DNA of 64,000 bases from Brasenia schreberi (taxonomy: Eukaryota; Streptophyta; Magnoliopsida; Nymphaeales; Cabombaceae): contig JAYKKT010000041.1 of the NCBI GenBank assembly GCA_036023115.1, forward strand, positions 4,799,501 to 4,863,500, given 5' to 3'. Positions 1-10,315 of this stretch are shown in pieces. The notes beneath the pieces were generated by a model. It ran no database searches and had not been told where the DNA came from. It worked only from the letters and a program-made list of their open reading frames with translations. The position numbers and the translations under genes are program-made. The stretch's first letter is position 1. The number at the start of each line of letters is the position of its first letter.

Positions 1-580
1 CTTGTTTTATCTTCATCCTCGCATTGTAAATGTGTTTGACTGTGCTAACATTTAAGTTATCACTTAGCTTCAACTATATTAATACTTGCTTAGGCTTACA
101 ATGCCTTGTTGTCATTTATTGTATTAATTTGAATTTAGCATAAACTAATCTACTAACAAATCTATGTTCTTCTAAATACAACCTAAGAGGATGATTATGC
201 ATCCCATTAATTATAACCAACTTTCACAATCCATCTACCTTACCAACTTTTTGAAGTGAAAATAGACGGCTTACTTTCTTCGTACCAATCCAACATCTAC
301 TTCCAACATCAATTACTTGCTTACTTCAACATTGACCACTTATATTGTGTTCAAGCAAAACTTTACATCAATACTAGATATTGCTTTGCTCGTGCACAAA
401 GACATGCGTTATATCCATGCAAATAATAAAGCATCTAAAGTCACACCTAATAAGCAAACACATTTATAATAATTTCAAAGCATTAACAAACATTTCATAA
501 TCACATGCAAAATTTAAAAGTAAAAAAACTATCTCAAACATGCATTTAGAGAGGGAACACATCCACCTAGGAGCACGATT
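1..580. other. AT-rich DNA with no recognised gene
   Basis: No open reading frame of note and no recognised domain on either strand. Stop codons are frequent in all frames and the composition is AT-rich. I see no terminal repeat that would assign this stretch to an element. It may be older debris to the left of the LTR remnant that follows. Confidence 0.5.
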
Positions 581-905
581 GTTGGTGTTTATATTTATTT
601 AATATTATGAGACTTAGTCAGTAGATATATTGACAAGACTGGAGCACTTGGAGGATGGAAAACTTGACTTTCCATTATGATATGGTAGGTTTTGATAGAC
701 TGTAAATAGTTTTCTTATTGTTGGACTGTTCTCTTCTAGTTGTACCACTGAGTGTTTGGATGTATGTAGTATATAAATAATTATGAATTAGATCTTTGAT
801 ATTATTGGGTTATGCTGCCATTGAATTGTCAATGGTTCACAGAATTCAGTTACATGACTAAGACAAGCCCTATGTCTAGGCGAATGAGTTGTTTGGGTCG
901 TTACA
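581..905 (+). mobile_element. LTR remnant (right end) followed by Met-tRNA-type primer site
   Basis: The block ends in GGGTCGTTACA, a common LTR terminus in plant retrotransposons, with the final CA at 904-905. A TGGTATC primer-binding-site core complementary to initiator Met tRNA follows at 911-917. A TATA-like stretch (ATATAAATAA) lies at 771-780, about 125 bp before the LTR end, as expected for a short LTR promoter. The left limit is placed at a TGTTGGTG motif and is uncertain. No internal gag or pol sequence follows, so only the LTR end and primer site remain. Chromovirus gypsy and copia elements both use this primer, so the superfamily is not settled. Confidence 0.45.
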
Positions 906-1795
906 ATAGGTGGTATCCTTTTTTATCTTTCTTTTTTGAATGGATTATTGCAATTACACTATTGTAATCTCTTCCAATCCTTCTTATATATTGAATCAAC
1001 TCATTCCGACTTCAAAACACTTCATCAGTTTTAAATACAAATGAATAATCAATTCCATCACTACAACACTCAATCAATACATTATTTGATGGAGAATTAT
1101 CAATTTCTTTCTTAGTGGTATCCATATCCTAATCCGTTGTTTGGCATTCTATAAGAAAAGTAACTGAAGTAAATAAAATTGTTTACAGCATATTCACTAT
1201 TAGATATGAGTTGGACACTATTAGGCGCATCGCCTATGGGCGTGGCACTTGATGCGTGTATGTGTGTTTGCTTTCAAGAGGAGATGTACCCAAGTGCGCA
1301 TGCCCATGAACGACTATTCTCTATACTAGATGTACGTGGCCGCACAAACAATCCACATCAGACACATAATGTACGTGGAGCGCATCGGTCTTGCTAGCTT
1401 ATGGTGCGGAAAAGAGGAGGGAGGAGAATGGAGAAATGGAAGAGGGAAAGGGGAGAGCGGACCTACTGGGTTGAAGCGGTAGCGATACATAGAAAGCAAG
1501 AAGGAGATTCCTGGCGGTGGGGGAAGGGGAAGAAAGCAATAAAATGAGAAAAGGAGGTGGGGAAGAGAGAGACAGTAAGGTGTTTTGGGTAGAAAGGGTG
1601 TTAGGGGGCGTGAATAATAAAACGGCTTATGCATATAGCAACCATGACAAAGAACTAAAGAAAACTCCATGGTCACAACAATTTCCATACTAAACGAAAC
1701 CATATTGCTCAACAAGCCCGGAGCGGACTAGGACTATATATAAAAAGAAAACTTGAAGAACTAAAGGAAAGTGGATGGTTGCTGCATTTCCATAC
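906..1795. other. No gene seen
   Basis: Apart from the primer-site core at its left edge, nothing here is recognisable. The short open frames on both strands lack any family motif. G-rich purine stretches around 1400-1610 on + produce a proline-rich antisense frame that is a composition artefact. Confidence 0.5.
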
Positions 1796-2629
1796 TGTAA
1801 ACACCCCGAAATCTCACGAATTTCTCAAATCAACCTGGTTTTGTAAAAGCAGCTCCAAAGGGCTATTTTGAGTCTGGAAACCCAGGAGCCTTCCAGGCAA
1901 CCCTGTACATATGTTTAAACTTTATATGTTTTAAATATGTATAATATAGTTTTGAAAACTTTTAAAATATGTTTTGAAACCCCACGAAGCGGCTTGGCCT
2001 GATGAAAGCAGGACCAGAAGAGCCAAAGAGAGCCCGGAATCGGAGCACATGTCGAGCCCGGCACAACAACTCTCGTGTTGAATCCACCCCCAGGATCTCG
2101 AACGTCCAAGACCCTGTTATTATCAGAAATCCTTTGCAATCATCTCCGGAAGGTGAAAACAGAAGCGGACGACCATGTTGGCGAAGACCCAACGCAGACG
2201 GAGTACTGATGCTGTCAGACCCCGCACAAACCGTTCGTTTCGAACACAGCCTGAAGGAGTCAGAATTTAGTTTGGATTGGATCTAGACCATATATATCCA
2301 TATCCCAATCCAAACCCATGTGTGGATTTGGATTTGGATCCAGAGGTCCAGTCCAATATCCACATCCATGGCCCACATCACCTTCTCATAAATGGAGGTG
2401 GGGCCCACTTGAAATTCACATGGGATTCTGGGCATGAGAGAGAATGGGGAGGATAAGATTTGAGGGGAATTGTAATTAAGCTTGACTTGTGTGTCAAGTT
2501 TGGGGTTAATCATGTGGGTTAGCCTAATTAGTGTGGGTTTAAGCTTGTATTAGCCAAAACCTAACCTAGGGCTGCACCAACATGATGCAATAAGGTCTAT
2601 GGGTTATGCCAAGGGAGCTCCCTAACCCA

Positions 2630-2830
2630 ATCCTAAGCCAAAACCCCTAATCCTAGCCTTTTACCCTAATCCCGGCCTAATCCTAGCCTAATCACCTAAC
2701 CCACTTCCCTAATCCCGACCTAATCACCTAACCCACCTCCCTAATCCTTCCCTAAACCTAGCCTAATTCTCTTAATCCTAACCTAATCCTAGCCTAAACA
2801 CCTAACCCACCTCACTAAACCTCACCCCAA
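2630..2830. repeat. Degenerate CCTAA-rich tract
   Basis: About 200 bp of irregular repeats built on CCTAA, CCTAATC and CACCTAACCCAC. The units vary in length and are interrupted, unlike the exact plant telomere unit CCCTAAA. The tract lies upstream of the TATA box of the LTR-like block. Confidence 0.6.
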
Positions 2831-3011
2831 AACCAATCCACCTAGCTAAGCCCTAAACCACTCCACCTAAACCTAGCACACCATATCCCTAAAACCCCTT
2901 AAAGTAAAATATCTGGCCCCTCCTCAAAACTAGCCCACCTTATCACCACACCACCACCACCTAAACCACCTTACCACCCTCTAAAAACCAGCCCCAACTG
3001 CCCTTTCAAAA

Positions 3012-3021
3012 CCTATATAAA
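3012..3021 (+). promoter_or_regulatory. TATA box of the LTR-like block
   Basis: CCTATATAAA followed by a C-run and pyrimidine-rich sequence (TTCTCC, CTTCTCC) around 30-60 bp downstream, a typical plant TATA plus pyrimidine-patch start region. It would drive transcription to the right. Whether it is active is unknown. Confidence 0.4.
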
Positions 3022-4154
3022 CCCCCCCTAGTGGGCGGGTTTTTGATCTTCTCCAAGCTTCTCCTTTCCAGCTCTTGGGCCAGTCGAGCCCCCTTCCACC
3101 TTGCTCCCTTCTTCCACCTGCACCACCATCACCCCCGGCCAAGCTCCACCTCGCGCCACCACTTCCATCCAGCCTGCTCCACTCCACGCTGCCACCTTCA
3201 TCACCCGGCTCCATCCACCTTCATCACCCGGCTGCCCTTCTTCCACACACCGACCTCCTTCACCATCCGATTAGTATCTCAACCCATGCTCCACCTCCTC
3301 TTCACTCCCCCTCCACTCTCAACCACCCATACCACCACAACACCTCGTCCATCACAGCCTCCCGCCACCCTTTTCCACTCGGCCAGACCTAACCCCTTAC
3401 ACCACCCGATCCTTTATCTTTTCCCCTAGTGATACCCGACCACCCTATCTTGCTCCCTAGAACCTGCCCCCTCCACTCCTAGTCACCCATTAACTCCACC
3501 TTCCATAGCACCCTAGCTAGCTCCCTTCCCATCCGTGACCTCCCCTAGCTATCCCAGCCGGCCACCACTAAACCATCCCCAATCGGTCAGTCATAGCTGA
3601 CTGCACCCAACCCATTCGGTCAGCCACACTTTTTTCCTTAGACATTCCCTTTAGGCTCCCCTTAGCGCCATCTTCCATAGAACCTTCCCTACCTTAGTGA
3701 CCCTCCTTAATCACCTTAGCCTAAAGCACCACGGTAGCCTCCCCCTAACAACCGACAAGCTCCAAGGCGCCACACCCGCGCCCCTTTGTCACCCGGCCAC
3801 ACATCCTTACCGTGCCATCCCGAGGAGCTCCCTCTTGCAGCCCAAGGCGAAGCCAAGCCCACGCTCAAGCAAGTCACCTTTGGACCAGCTATAAGTAAGT
3901 GCCTAACTCGGTCCTTAGTTGTAGACTTGCTTAAAGTAAATTAAATTTGATACGGGGTTGTAATAACAGAGCATAGTCTCCCCCTGCTTGTAATAACGTG
4001 GCTTGGCACACCCACACACACGTGCACTTGAGCCTACCTCACTCTTAGTTGTGCATGATTTTGAATACACACGGGCCTAATCAGCCCTTTAGATATAAGT
4101 TATGTATATACTTTAAGTTGCGTAGGGTTTTGCTTGAGTTGGGTGTGTTGTCTT

Positions 4155-4680
4155 TAAATTCTCGCACTCACACACATTGAGCTTCCGCTCTTATTTGCAA
4201 GACCCAAGTAAGGGCCGTGTTATACTATTCTTGGGTTTAATTTCATGTCGTGTGCATAGTACTTCAATTCTAGCACTCACACACATTGAGCTTTCGCTCT
4301 TACTCCCAAGACCTTAGTTAAGGCCATATTGCAATTTATATTTGGGTTTAATTTTATGTTGTGTGTGTAGTACTTCAATTCTAGCACTCATACACATTGA
4401 GCTTTCGCTCTTATTCCCAAGACCTTAGTTAAGGCCATATTGCAATTTATATTTGGGTTTCATTTGAAGTCGTGTGTGTTGTCTTTACATTTTCACACGC
4501 ACCCACATTGAGCCTTCGCTCTTATTTGCAAGACCCAAGTAAGGGCCCATATATAGTATATACGTATTTCCCTTTTGGCTGTCTTTTCAATTTTGGTTTT
4601 AAAGGTTCAGCAGTGTGCGTAGTCTTTCAATATATACACGACACACACTTGCACAATTGAGCCTTTCCGCTCTTAAGATA
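4155..4680 (+). repeat. About 110-bp tandem repeat, 4-5 copies
   Basis: Each unit carries CACTCACACACATTGAGC, then a CGCTCTTA motif, then CAAGACC(CAAG/TTAG)TAAGG and TTGGGTTT. The ATTGAG landmark falls at about 4176, 4285, 4396, 4507 and 4656, giving periods of 109, 111, 111 and 149. The second and third units are nearly identical, while the outer ones have diverged. It lies inside the LTR-like block, downstream of its TATA box. Confidence 0.75.
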
Positions 4681-4688
4681 TAGCCATA

Positions 4689-4780
4689 TTTCCCTTTTGC
4701 AATTTCCCTTCAGCAATTTACATTTACAAGTCATTTCCCTTCGGCAATTTCCATTACAAGTCATTTCCCTTCGGCATTGT
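4689..4780 (+). repeat. Short tandem repeats with TTTCCCTTCGGCA core
   Basis: Three to four roughly 30-bp units containing TTTCCCTTYRGCAATTT and TTACAAGTCA. They lie immediately to the right of the 110-bp repeats. Confidence 0.6.
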
Positions 4781-5202
4781 CTTTTAAATTCGGGTTTTTC
4801 CTTTGGAGTTGCATGAGTTTGCATTGCATATACGCCATACCACGAGTTAGGACGCATATTGCATCAAAGCAAAACCCCATACTCCCGCTCAAAGTCGCCA
4901 CATTTTAGTGGAGTATTCATAACACACACCTAGGTGGCCCGAAAAGGGATAAAAAGAAAGACTTAGGCACATGCAAATCCACGTGAAATAAAATCTGAAA
5001 GTCATACAAAACAACCCGATTCAAACACCTTAAACCGCTTTCGTAGGTTCTTATACTCAAAAACTCGATTTTTAAAAGCGTACAAACTGACCCTTGCGCA
5101 TCGGTGCAAGAAGGTCTGCGACGACAAGAGCTTGCTTGCTCACAGTCGCCACGTTAGGAGTCAGGTTTTAAAATATATCTTCGTTAGCTTAAGTAAGCTA
5201 GC

Positions 5203-5480
5203 TGGCACGCCCTGTTTGTTTAAATAGGACTTAGGCACACGAAAAGGTTCGCTTCAGGCCTAAGAACCAGGAGCGGGAATTTTCTACATCTACACATACA
5301 AAACCTAGCCATGTTAAACCTAGCCATGTTTCTCAACAAGCCACCTTGGTGACATGGTGGAGATCCACATAAAGAACAGGGACGTGCATCAATTCATCCC
5401 CAAAACTCGGGTTAGACAAAAGACGCACATAAACAACAAAGAAAAAGAAAAATCAAGTTAGACAAAACACACAAGGCCTG
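5203..5480 (+). other. Primer-binding site and short internal remnant
   Basis: TGGCACGCCC at 5203-5212 is the primer-binding-site core. The rest has no reading frame and no gag similarity that I can see. The retroelement sequence seems to stop near 5480, where the composition changes. Confidence 0.35.
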
Positions 5481-6260
5481 TTTTGGTTCAATCTCAGAAC
5501 CATCTCGATTACAACTGATCCGGTGTGGGGTTGGAACCGTGACCGGAAAGCGTGATTCAGGGAGATGAAATGTTTAGCAAGTCTGTATGCAGCATGGCGA
5601 TTCGGATTTCCTTCTCATGGAGAGTCATTATTAAAATAAGGGAAAAGTGGAGAAATATCGGAAATATCGGTGAGTTGACTTACGGACTCCGATATATCGG
5701 TTTGTCGGGCTCTGTACGGAAGCGATGGAGACGATTCGTTCATGGAGATGCGGGATCTGAGCGAGGGGATGCCATCTCCTTCCGATTCGAACATCTAGCG
5801 TCCCAATTCGAAGATCCACAAGGCGGATCCGCCCGCTGCCAACGATTCGGTTCTTCCTCTCTCTTTCTCTGGTTCTCTTTCTCACCGCTCCTTGTTTTCC
5901 TCCCTTTAAATTTTTCCTTTTTTCTGGTTGGTGGTGGTTAATTCTCAGTTTTTCGCGATACCCAGACGACCATCTTCCTCATTCTTGCCTTTGCTTGTCC
6001 TTTGAGAGAGACTGTTGCGTAGGATTTGATGGGTCATTGTTGTTTCTTGGTTTTCTTGGGTGTTGACTCTATGCACTTTGGGGCCTTTCTGATTTTTCTG
6101 TTCGTTGTCTTGATTTCTGTGTATGGCGTGAAGAAGTCCATCAAGCCAAGCTGAGACGTTTGGTGTTTTTGGTGAACTTTCGACATGGCTTCAGTGGGGA
6201 GTTTAAGGATGAAGTGAAGATCATTTTGAATTTCAGAGGAGAGAGGTGAGGAGTTCATAT
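5481..6260 (+). promoter_or_regulatory. Possible promoter and 5' leader of the downstream hAT-derived gene
   Basis: A C/T-rich patch (5850-5900) and a TTTAAATTTTT element near 5906 precede a GC-richer stretch that resembles a plant 5' leader. Repeated CGGAAATATCGG / CGATATATCGG motifs lie at 5660-5700. The coding start of the next gene is more than 4 kb away, so this would require a long 5' UTR intron. No coding frame here is convincing. This is inference from composition only. Confidence 0.2.
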
Positions 6261-9200
6261 GTTTGCTTATATTGCTGCAGAAAGGTCATCTTTTCTTCTC
6301 TTCATAAATCACTGTTCGTGGTGTTAAATCTAGTCTTGGTCATTGTATTTGTTGGTGGTCATTTAGTACTTCTCAGATAGCTTTTTAATCGCCGTATCCT
6401 TAAACTACAACAGAGATTTGATCTGCTATATCTTTCTTAATTAGGAGATGATATAACTTGTTTTCTATTTTTCACTGGGAAGACGCTCTTTGAGGTGGAT
6501 ATTGTAAGAAGATAAGATTAAGCCTATATACTTACCAAATTTGATGGCCATACAATTAATGATTTTCGTTACGCCTAAAGAATAAATGGATCTTTTACGA
6601 ACCTCTTTATCCTCCTCCATGCTTTGTATCTGCGATCTGTCACTGAGAGGAAAACTCCTTTCTTATTCTAAGGTTGACTTTCTAGCAACTTCAATTGCAA
6701 CAACAATAAGTAAGCCTTTTCCCATACTAATGGGGTCGGCTACATGGATTCTTTATTTCCACATGGCCCTATCATAATTTGTAGAATCCATGGTAAATAA
6801 GTCCGACAAAGTTTTACGCCGGCTGTTGGAAGGCTAACACAACCCTCCTCCTTTATCCGGGCTTAGGACCGGCCATGCAAGAGTGATCCCTTACATGAGC
6901 GGAGTTGCAACTTCAACTGCATATAGAACAATTTTCAGGCATTAAACTTTTTCCCTTCCAATCAGCCAAACTAGCCAAGTTACTGCAAACACCTGTTCAA
7001 AGATGTGGTCAGTATATGGGGATCACTAAAATGCTTCAATCTAATTGACCAATATGTATTCTGGTATAGATGTTACCTGCCTGTGCTTCCAATGCGAGGG
7101 GGATGATTGAGGGTTGTTTGTCCGAGGCATACATTTATGTCCTGCCAATTGATTTGGGTAGCTTTATCTAGGTCAAACTGAATCATGCAAACTTCTTGCG
7201 AATGCAGCTAATTCTGGTTTTTCTTTGCAGGTTAAATGTTCAACGTTTCTTGAGCCATTATCTGTAAGCAGTAAATTTCTACAAACTTGCTAGTGATTAA
7301 GTCTTATCACTAATTTTACTTCCTGTAAAAAGGAGAACTAGTAAATAATTTGACCTTTTATTTGCACATATATTTAACTAATCTGATTTCTTACTTAGAA
7401 GTTAGAGCATTAATAGACGGATTTATACAATTCTTGTCTTTCAAAGGTAGGGAGTGCCCTGATGTTTGGGATCCAAGGATCTCCTGTAGGGGCATGTTCA
7501 CTTTGACTTTCATCAATCCAAGTATGAACAGAAGTACCCCTTAAGTTTGAGATTAATGTGAAAATGTTTCTCCAATAAGGGGGTGGAGGGATGGAGGTTA
7601 GAGTGGGGTTGATTTAAGCGTGAGATTTTGCTAGTAATGATGGGGCTCAAAGACACCTACTCCCACAATGTTTGATTGATCAATATGTGTGAAAGAGGCC
7701 TGTTTCATTTAGAATAAGATTTTTCCCTAATTTTGGTTGGAAACAGGCTCTCCATAAGGGTCTAAGATGTCGGACTTTGTTGAAGTCTTGGCAGTGGTGG
7801 AGTTTTCCGTTATACCTTAATTGAACAAGTATGTGCATTTGTAAGACAATAAAATCACAATCTTCTTGTATCTTGCATAGCTTCTGGTGGTGTTTTGGAG
7901 TATTGAAACGGTGGCAGAATATATTTCGTAATGATTCTGATAGTGGCCTGTGAGTCTTTCAGTTTATAATAAGTAAATTGAAATTGTATTTTTCTTTCCA
8001 CAACCATGCTTACTTTATTTATTTTACCATATCATAAAATTCATTGGTGTAGTAAGCCAGATTTTATATCTATACAAAATCCTTATCCAGTTGGCCTGAT
8101 TCAGCAATAAGCCTGTTCGTATTCAGAATCAAATGTGCATTACTATTTCAGATTCTGAATCTAGAAGTTTAGGACATAATCTGACAACTGAATATGAAGC
8201 ATAACTCGCTAATTGAAACCGTAGTTACTGATTTTCAAATCCAATTTCATATCTGAATTCATTGAGAATAGCAATTACGTCTGCATTAGTAAGAACTTAC
8301 TCACTGCCGAGTCTTAGCTGTTCACATATATATCTGCTTCATGTTCCAAGTCTCTTCCTAGATGCTCATTTTTCGGATTAACTATGATGGGTATCAAACA
8401 TCCAGGCTTGCTAATCTTATCTGTTAGAAAGCTCATTCCACTAGGATTGGTTTGAAATCGTGTAAGCATCTGATCTTTAAAACTCCAACATGTTAATAAC
8501 CAACATGTTTCAGTGTGTAGCAACAGTTGAAGGAAAAACAGCTGAATCCTTCACTTTCGAGGAAGGCCTTTCAAAAGTATCCAAGGAAATTTACTTGGTG
8601 GTAAAATACAGTAAGTATACTAATCTATACAACATTTAAATTATTGAAATTGCATAATGGCTGATCATCCGAACATCAAAGTGAGGAATTGGCTGAAATG
8701 GGGAGTACTAATGGAGCATCACTAACTGGTACCACCAACTTCCAGTAGTTGTAAGAGTCAGACAGAGGTTGTGCTTAAGATGACGCTGGAACATTAAGGG
8801 GCTGTTTGGTAGGTTAGGTGCTTGCATCGCGTTGGGTAATAATGTATCAGGAGTTAACTGCCTGGATCCCTGTCTCGAACAGCAATACACGCAGGTTGGC
8901 TGTCTCAAGGGTATCAACAAACTTTTGATGCACGGACCATAGACAAGATGCTGGCATGCTGCTTGCTGTACATGCTGAAGTATGCATGGTATTGGCACGC
9001 CATCAGCAACAGCCGTTTCTCCAGATTTCCTACTGAACTTCAGCATTTTGTCTTTACTAACTATAGCCAAGTATAGACACAGAGATCATGAGTCTTATCC
9101 TTGGGGTGTTGCACTGCCAGGGTGCCCAACATAGGTGTGACTAGTTTCACCACCTAGGTGTGGTTTCGTCAAGTTACATAAAAGAATGAACTAATGGACC

Positions 9201-9835
9201 AATCAACATGAAAGTGTTTGGCCCCAATTATTCCTCTTTCATTACATTAAAATGCTGGCAGAACTGCAAAGTTTGCTCCAACCATAAAATCTTCCTAACA
9301 TATGTAAGCTTGTCAATGAAGAACCCTAAATATCAATGTTTACCATGTTTTTTCTTCAGGAATTTGGTCTTTTAAGCAGATCACGTAGAAGGACATGTGG
9401 GGGTAAAACATGGGTAAAAGGGTACAGTATGGAAAACTTTCAACTCTTGTTTTATGTAAATTACATGACAATACATAGTAAGGCTTGTGAAAAATCTCGT
9501 ATGCTTGATACACTTTTTAAGATGCACTTTTAAGTTAAAAGCTATTAATCATCGTCACATACAAACGTGAAACATGTTGAATTTGTATATTTCAGTAGAA
9601 AGCAGTTAAAGACCCCCACAGTAATGGGCTTGGTTTTGGTCTGTTTTGAGGTATGTCTAGTGAAATTAATTGGACTGGTTGTTTGTTCAAGTCTTAAATT
9701 ACGTGCTTGATTCTGTGTAAAACATTGTATTTCTTCACTTATCATTCGTGAAAATTATAAGTATGGTATAATCTGAATATTGCACTAGAAAGTTTTGTGG
9801 ATGGCTCTACTACTGAAATGAGCTACATGACGGCT
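6261..9835. other. Intergenic or 5'-UTR intron region without a coding gene
   Basis: Apart from the short element at 6699-6906, I recognise no coding sequence. Several pyrimidine-AG acceptor-like sites occur (for example TTCTTTGCAG near 7230 and TTTTCTTCAG near 9360), so untranslated exons of the + strand gene could lie here. The longest frame (8708-9070 on -) has no recognisable domain. The GGGGCTGTTTGGTAGG stretch near 8797 resembles one end of a plant Harbinger-type MITE, but I could not find the other end. Confidence 0.4.
6699..6906 (-). mobile_element. Short non-autonomous RTE-derived element (Au-SINE-like)
   Basis: Read on -, the first 130 bp or so match the 5' end of the full-length RTE at 16404 (AACTCCGC start, TAAGGGATCACYCTT, GGTCCYAAGCCCGGATAAAG, GGAGGAGGGTTGTGTTAG). 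The last 75 bp or so match the RTE 3' end (GAATCCATGTAGCC, GGGAAAAGGCTTA) and finish in a TTG-rich tail. It is flanked by 14-bp direct repeats, GCAACTTCAATTGC at 6685-6698 and GCAACTTCAACTGC at 6907-6920 (one mismatch), so this is a complete insertion. It encodes nothing. It could be an internal deletion of the RTE, or a SINE of the plant Au type, which is known for a TTG tail. GGTCCTAAGCC loosely resembles a Pol III box B. Confidence 0.8.
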
Positions 9836-10292
9836 TTCCAACTTCAATTTGAATAGTCATAACTAGTGTTGCTTCTGATTGATTAATTTCAATTCTTATT
9901 TCACATTTTATTTTTTACAGCTTCACATAAAAAAGACAAGTCTGTAATTAGAGATACTGGAAAGGAGATATCAGAAACAAAAGAATTCAGTGCGTTTACA
10001 TACTAACATGGTTCTTATAGGAACTCTCTTGTTTGTTCTAGGAGTTCCGACTCTGATCTGAATAGTCACATACAACTACTAGTTGTTTCCGATTGGTTAA
10101 TTTCAACTGTTAGGTAACAGTTTGTTTCTTAACCTTAACAGCTTGACATAAAAAAGAGAGAGATTGGAGATACTGGGAAGGAGATGTTGGAAACAAAAGA
10201 GTTCAGTGTGTTCACATGCAAACTCATGTTTATGTTGAGAATAATCAGTCTATGATGCTATGATTCTTCTAGGAACTTTTTTGTTTTCTCTT
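9836..10292 (+). repeat. Imperfect tandem duplication of an exon-like block
   Basis: Two diverged copies of roughly 205 and 250 bp lie head to tail (9836-10039 and 10040-10292). Both contain GAATAGTCA, then TTAATTTCAA, a pyrimidine tract ending in AG (9919-9920 and 10140-10141), and an exon-like segment with CATAAAAAAGA, GAGATACTGG, AAGGAGAT and GAAACAAAAGA. The offset between the two AG sites is 221 bp. They lie just upstream of the coding start at 10335. The segments could be alternative untranslated exons of that gene. Neither has a conserved open frame. Confidence 0.7.
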
Positions 10293-10315
10293 TACCTTTA
10301 ATTTATTCTTGATAG

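Larger units (their letters stand above)
1796..5202 (+). mobile_element. Long LTR-like block of a Ty3/gypsy-type element
   Basis: The block opens with TGTAAACACCCCG, the same start (TGTAAACACC) seen on the opposite strand for the LTR at 17248-19514. It contains a TATA box (3012-3021), a C-rich transcribed-looking section, and about 110-bp tandem repeats. Just to its right, TGGCACGCCC at 5203-5212 matches the primer-binding site of the gypsy element at 54832-54849. An LTR of about 3.4 kb is long, but such lengths are known in plant gypsy lineages of the Tat/Ogre type. The right end lacks a clean CA and is approximate. Only about 270 bp of possible internal sequence follows, so the element is truncated. 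The LTR interpretation is inference from these signals; no second LTR copy is in the window. Confidence 0.45.

Noticed and set aside
2630..2830. Interstitial telomere
   Set aside because: Units are irregular, and exact CCCTAAA repeats are not in array.
3031..3429. 132-codon Pro/His/Ser-rich frame on +
   Set aside because: It follows a TATA box but is produced by a C-rich CCACC repeat composition. An overlapping frame is equally long, and there is no domain. It lies in an LTR-like leader.
8797..8900. Harbinger-type MITE starting GGGGCTGTTTGGTA
   Set aside because: One end with a TAA-like neighbour is seen, but I found no matching inverted end nearby.
8708..9070. 120-codon frame on -
   Set aside because: No recognised domain, no splice or promoter context, and it overlaps a possible MITE end.
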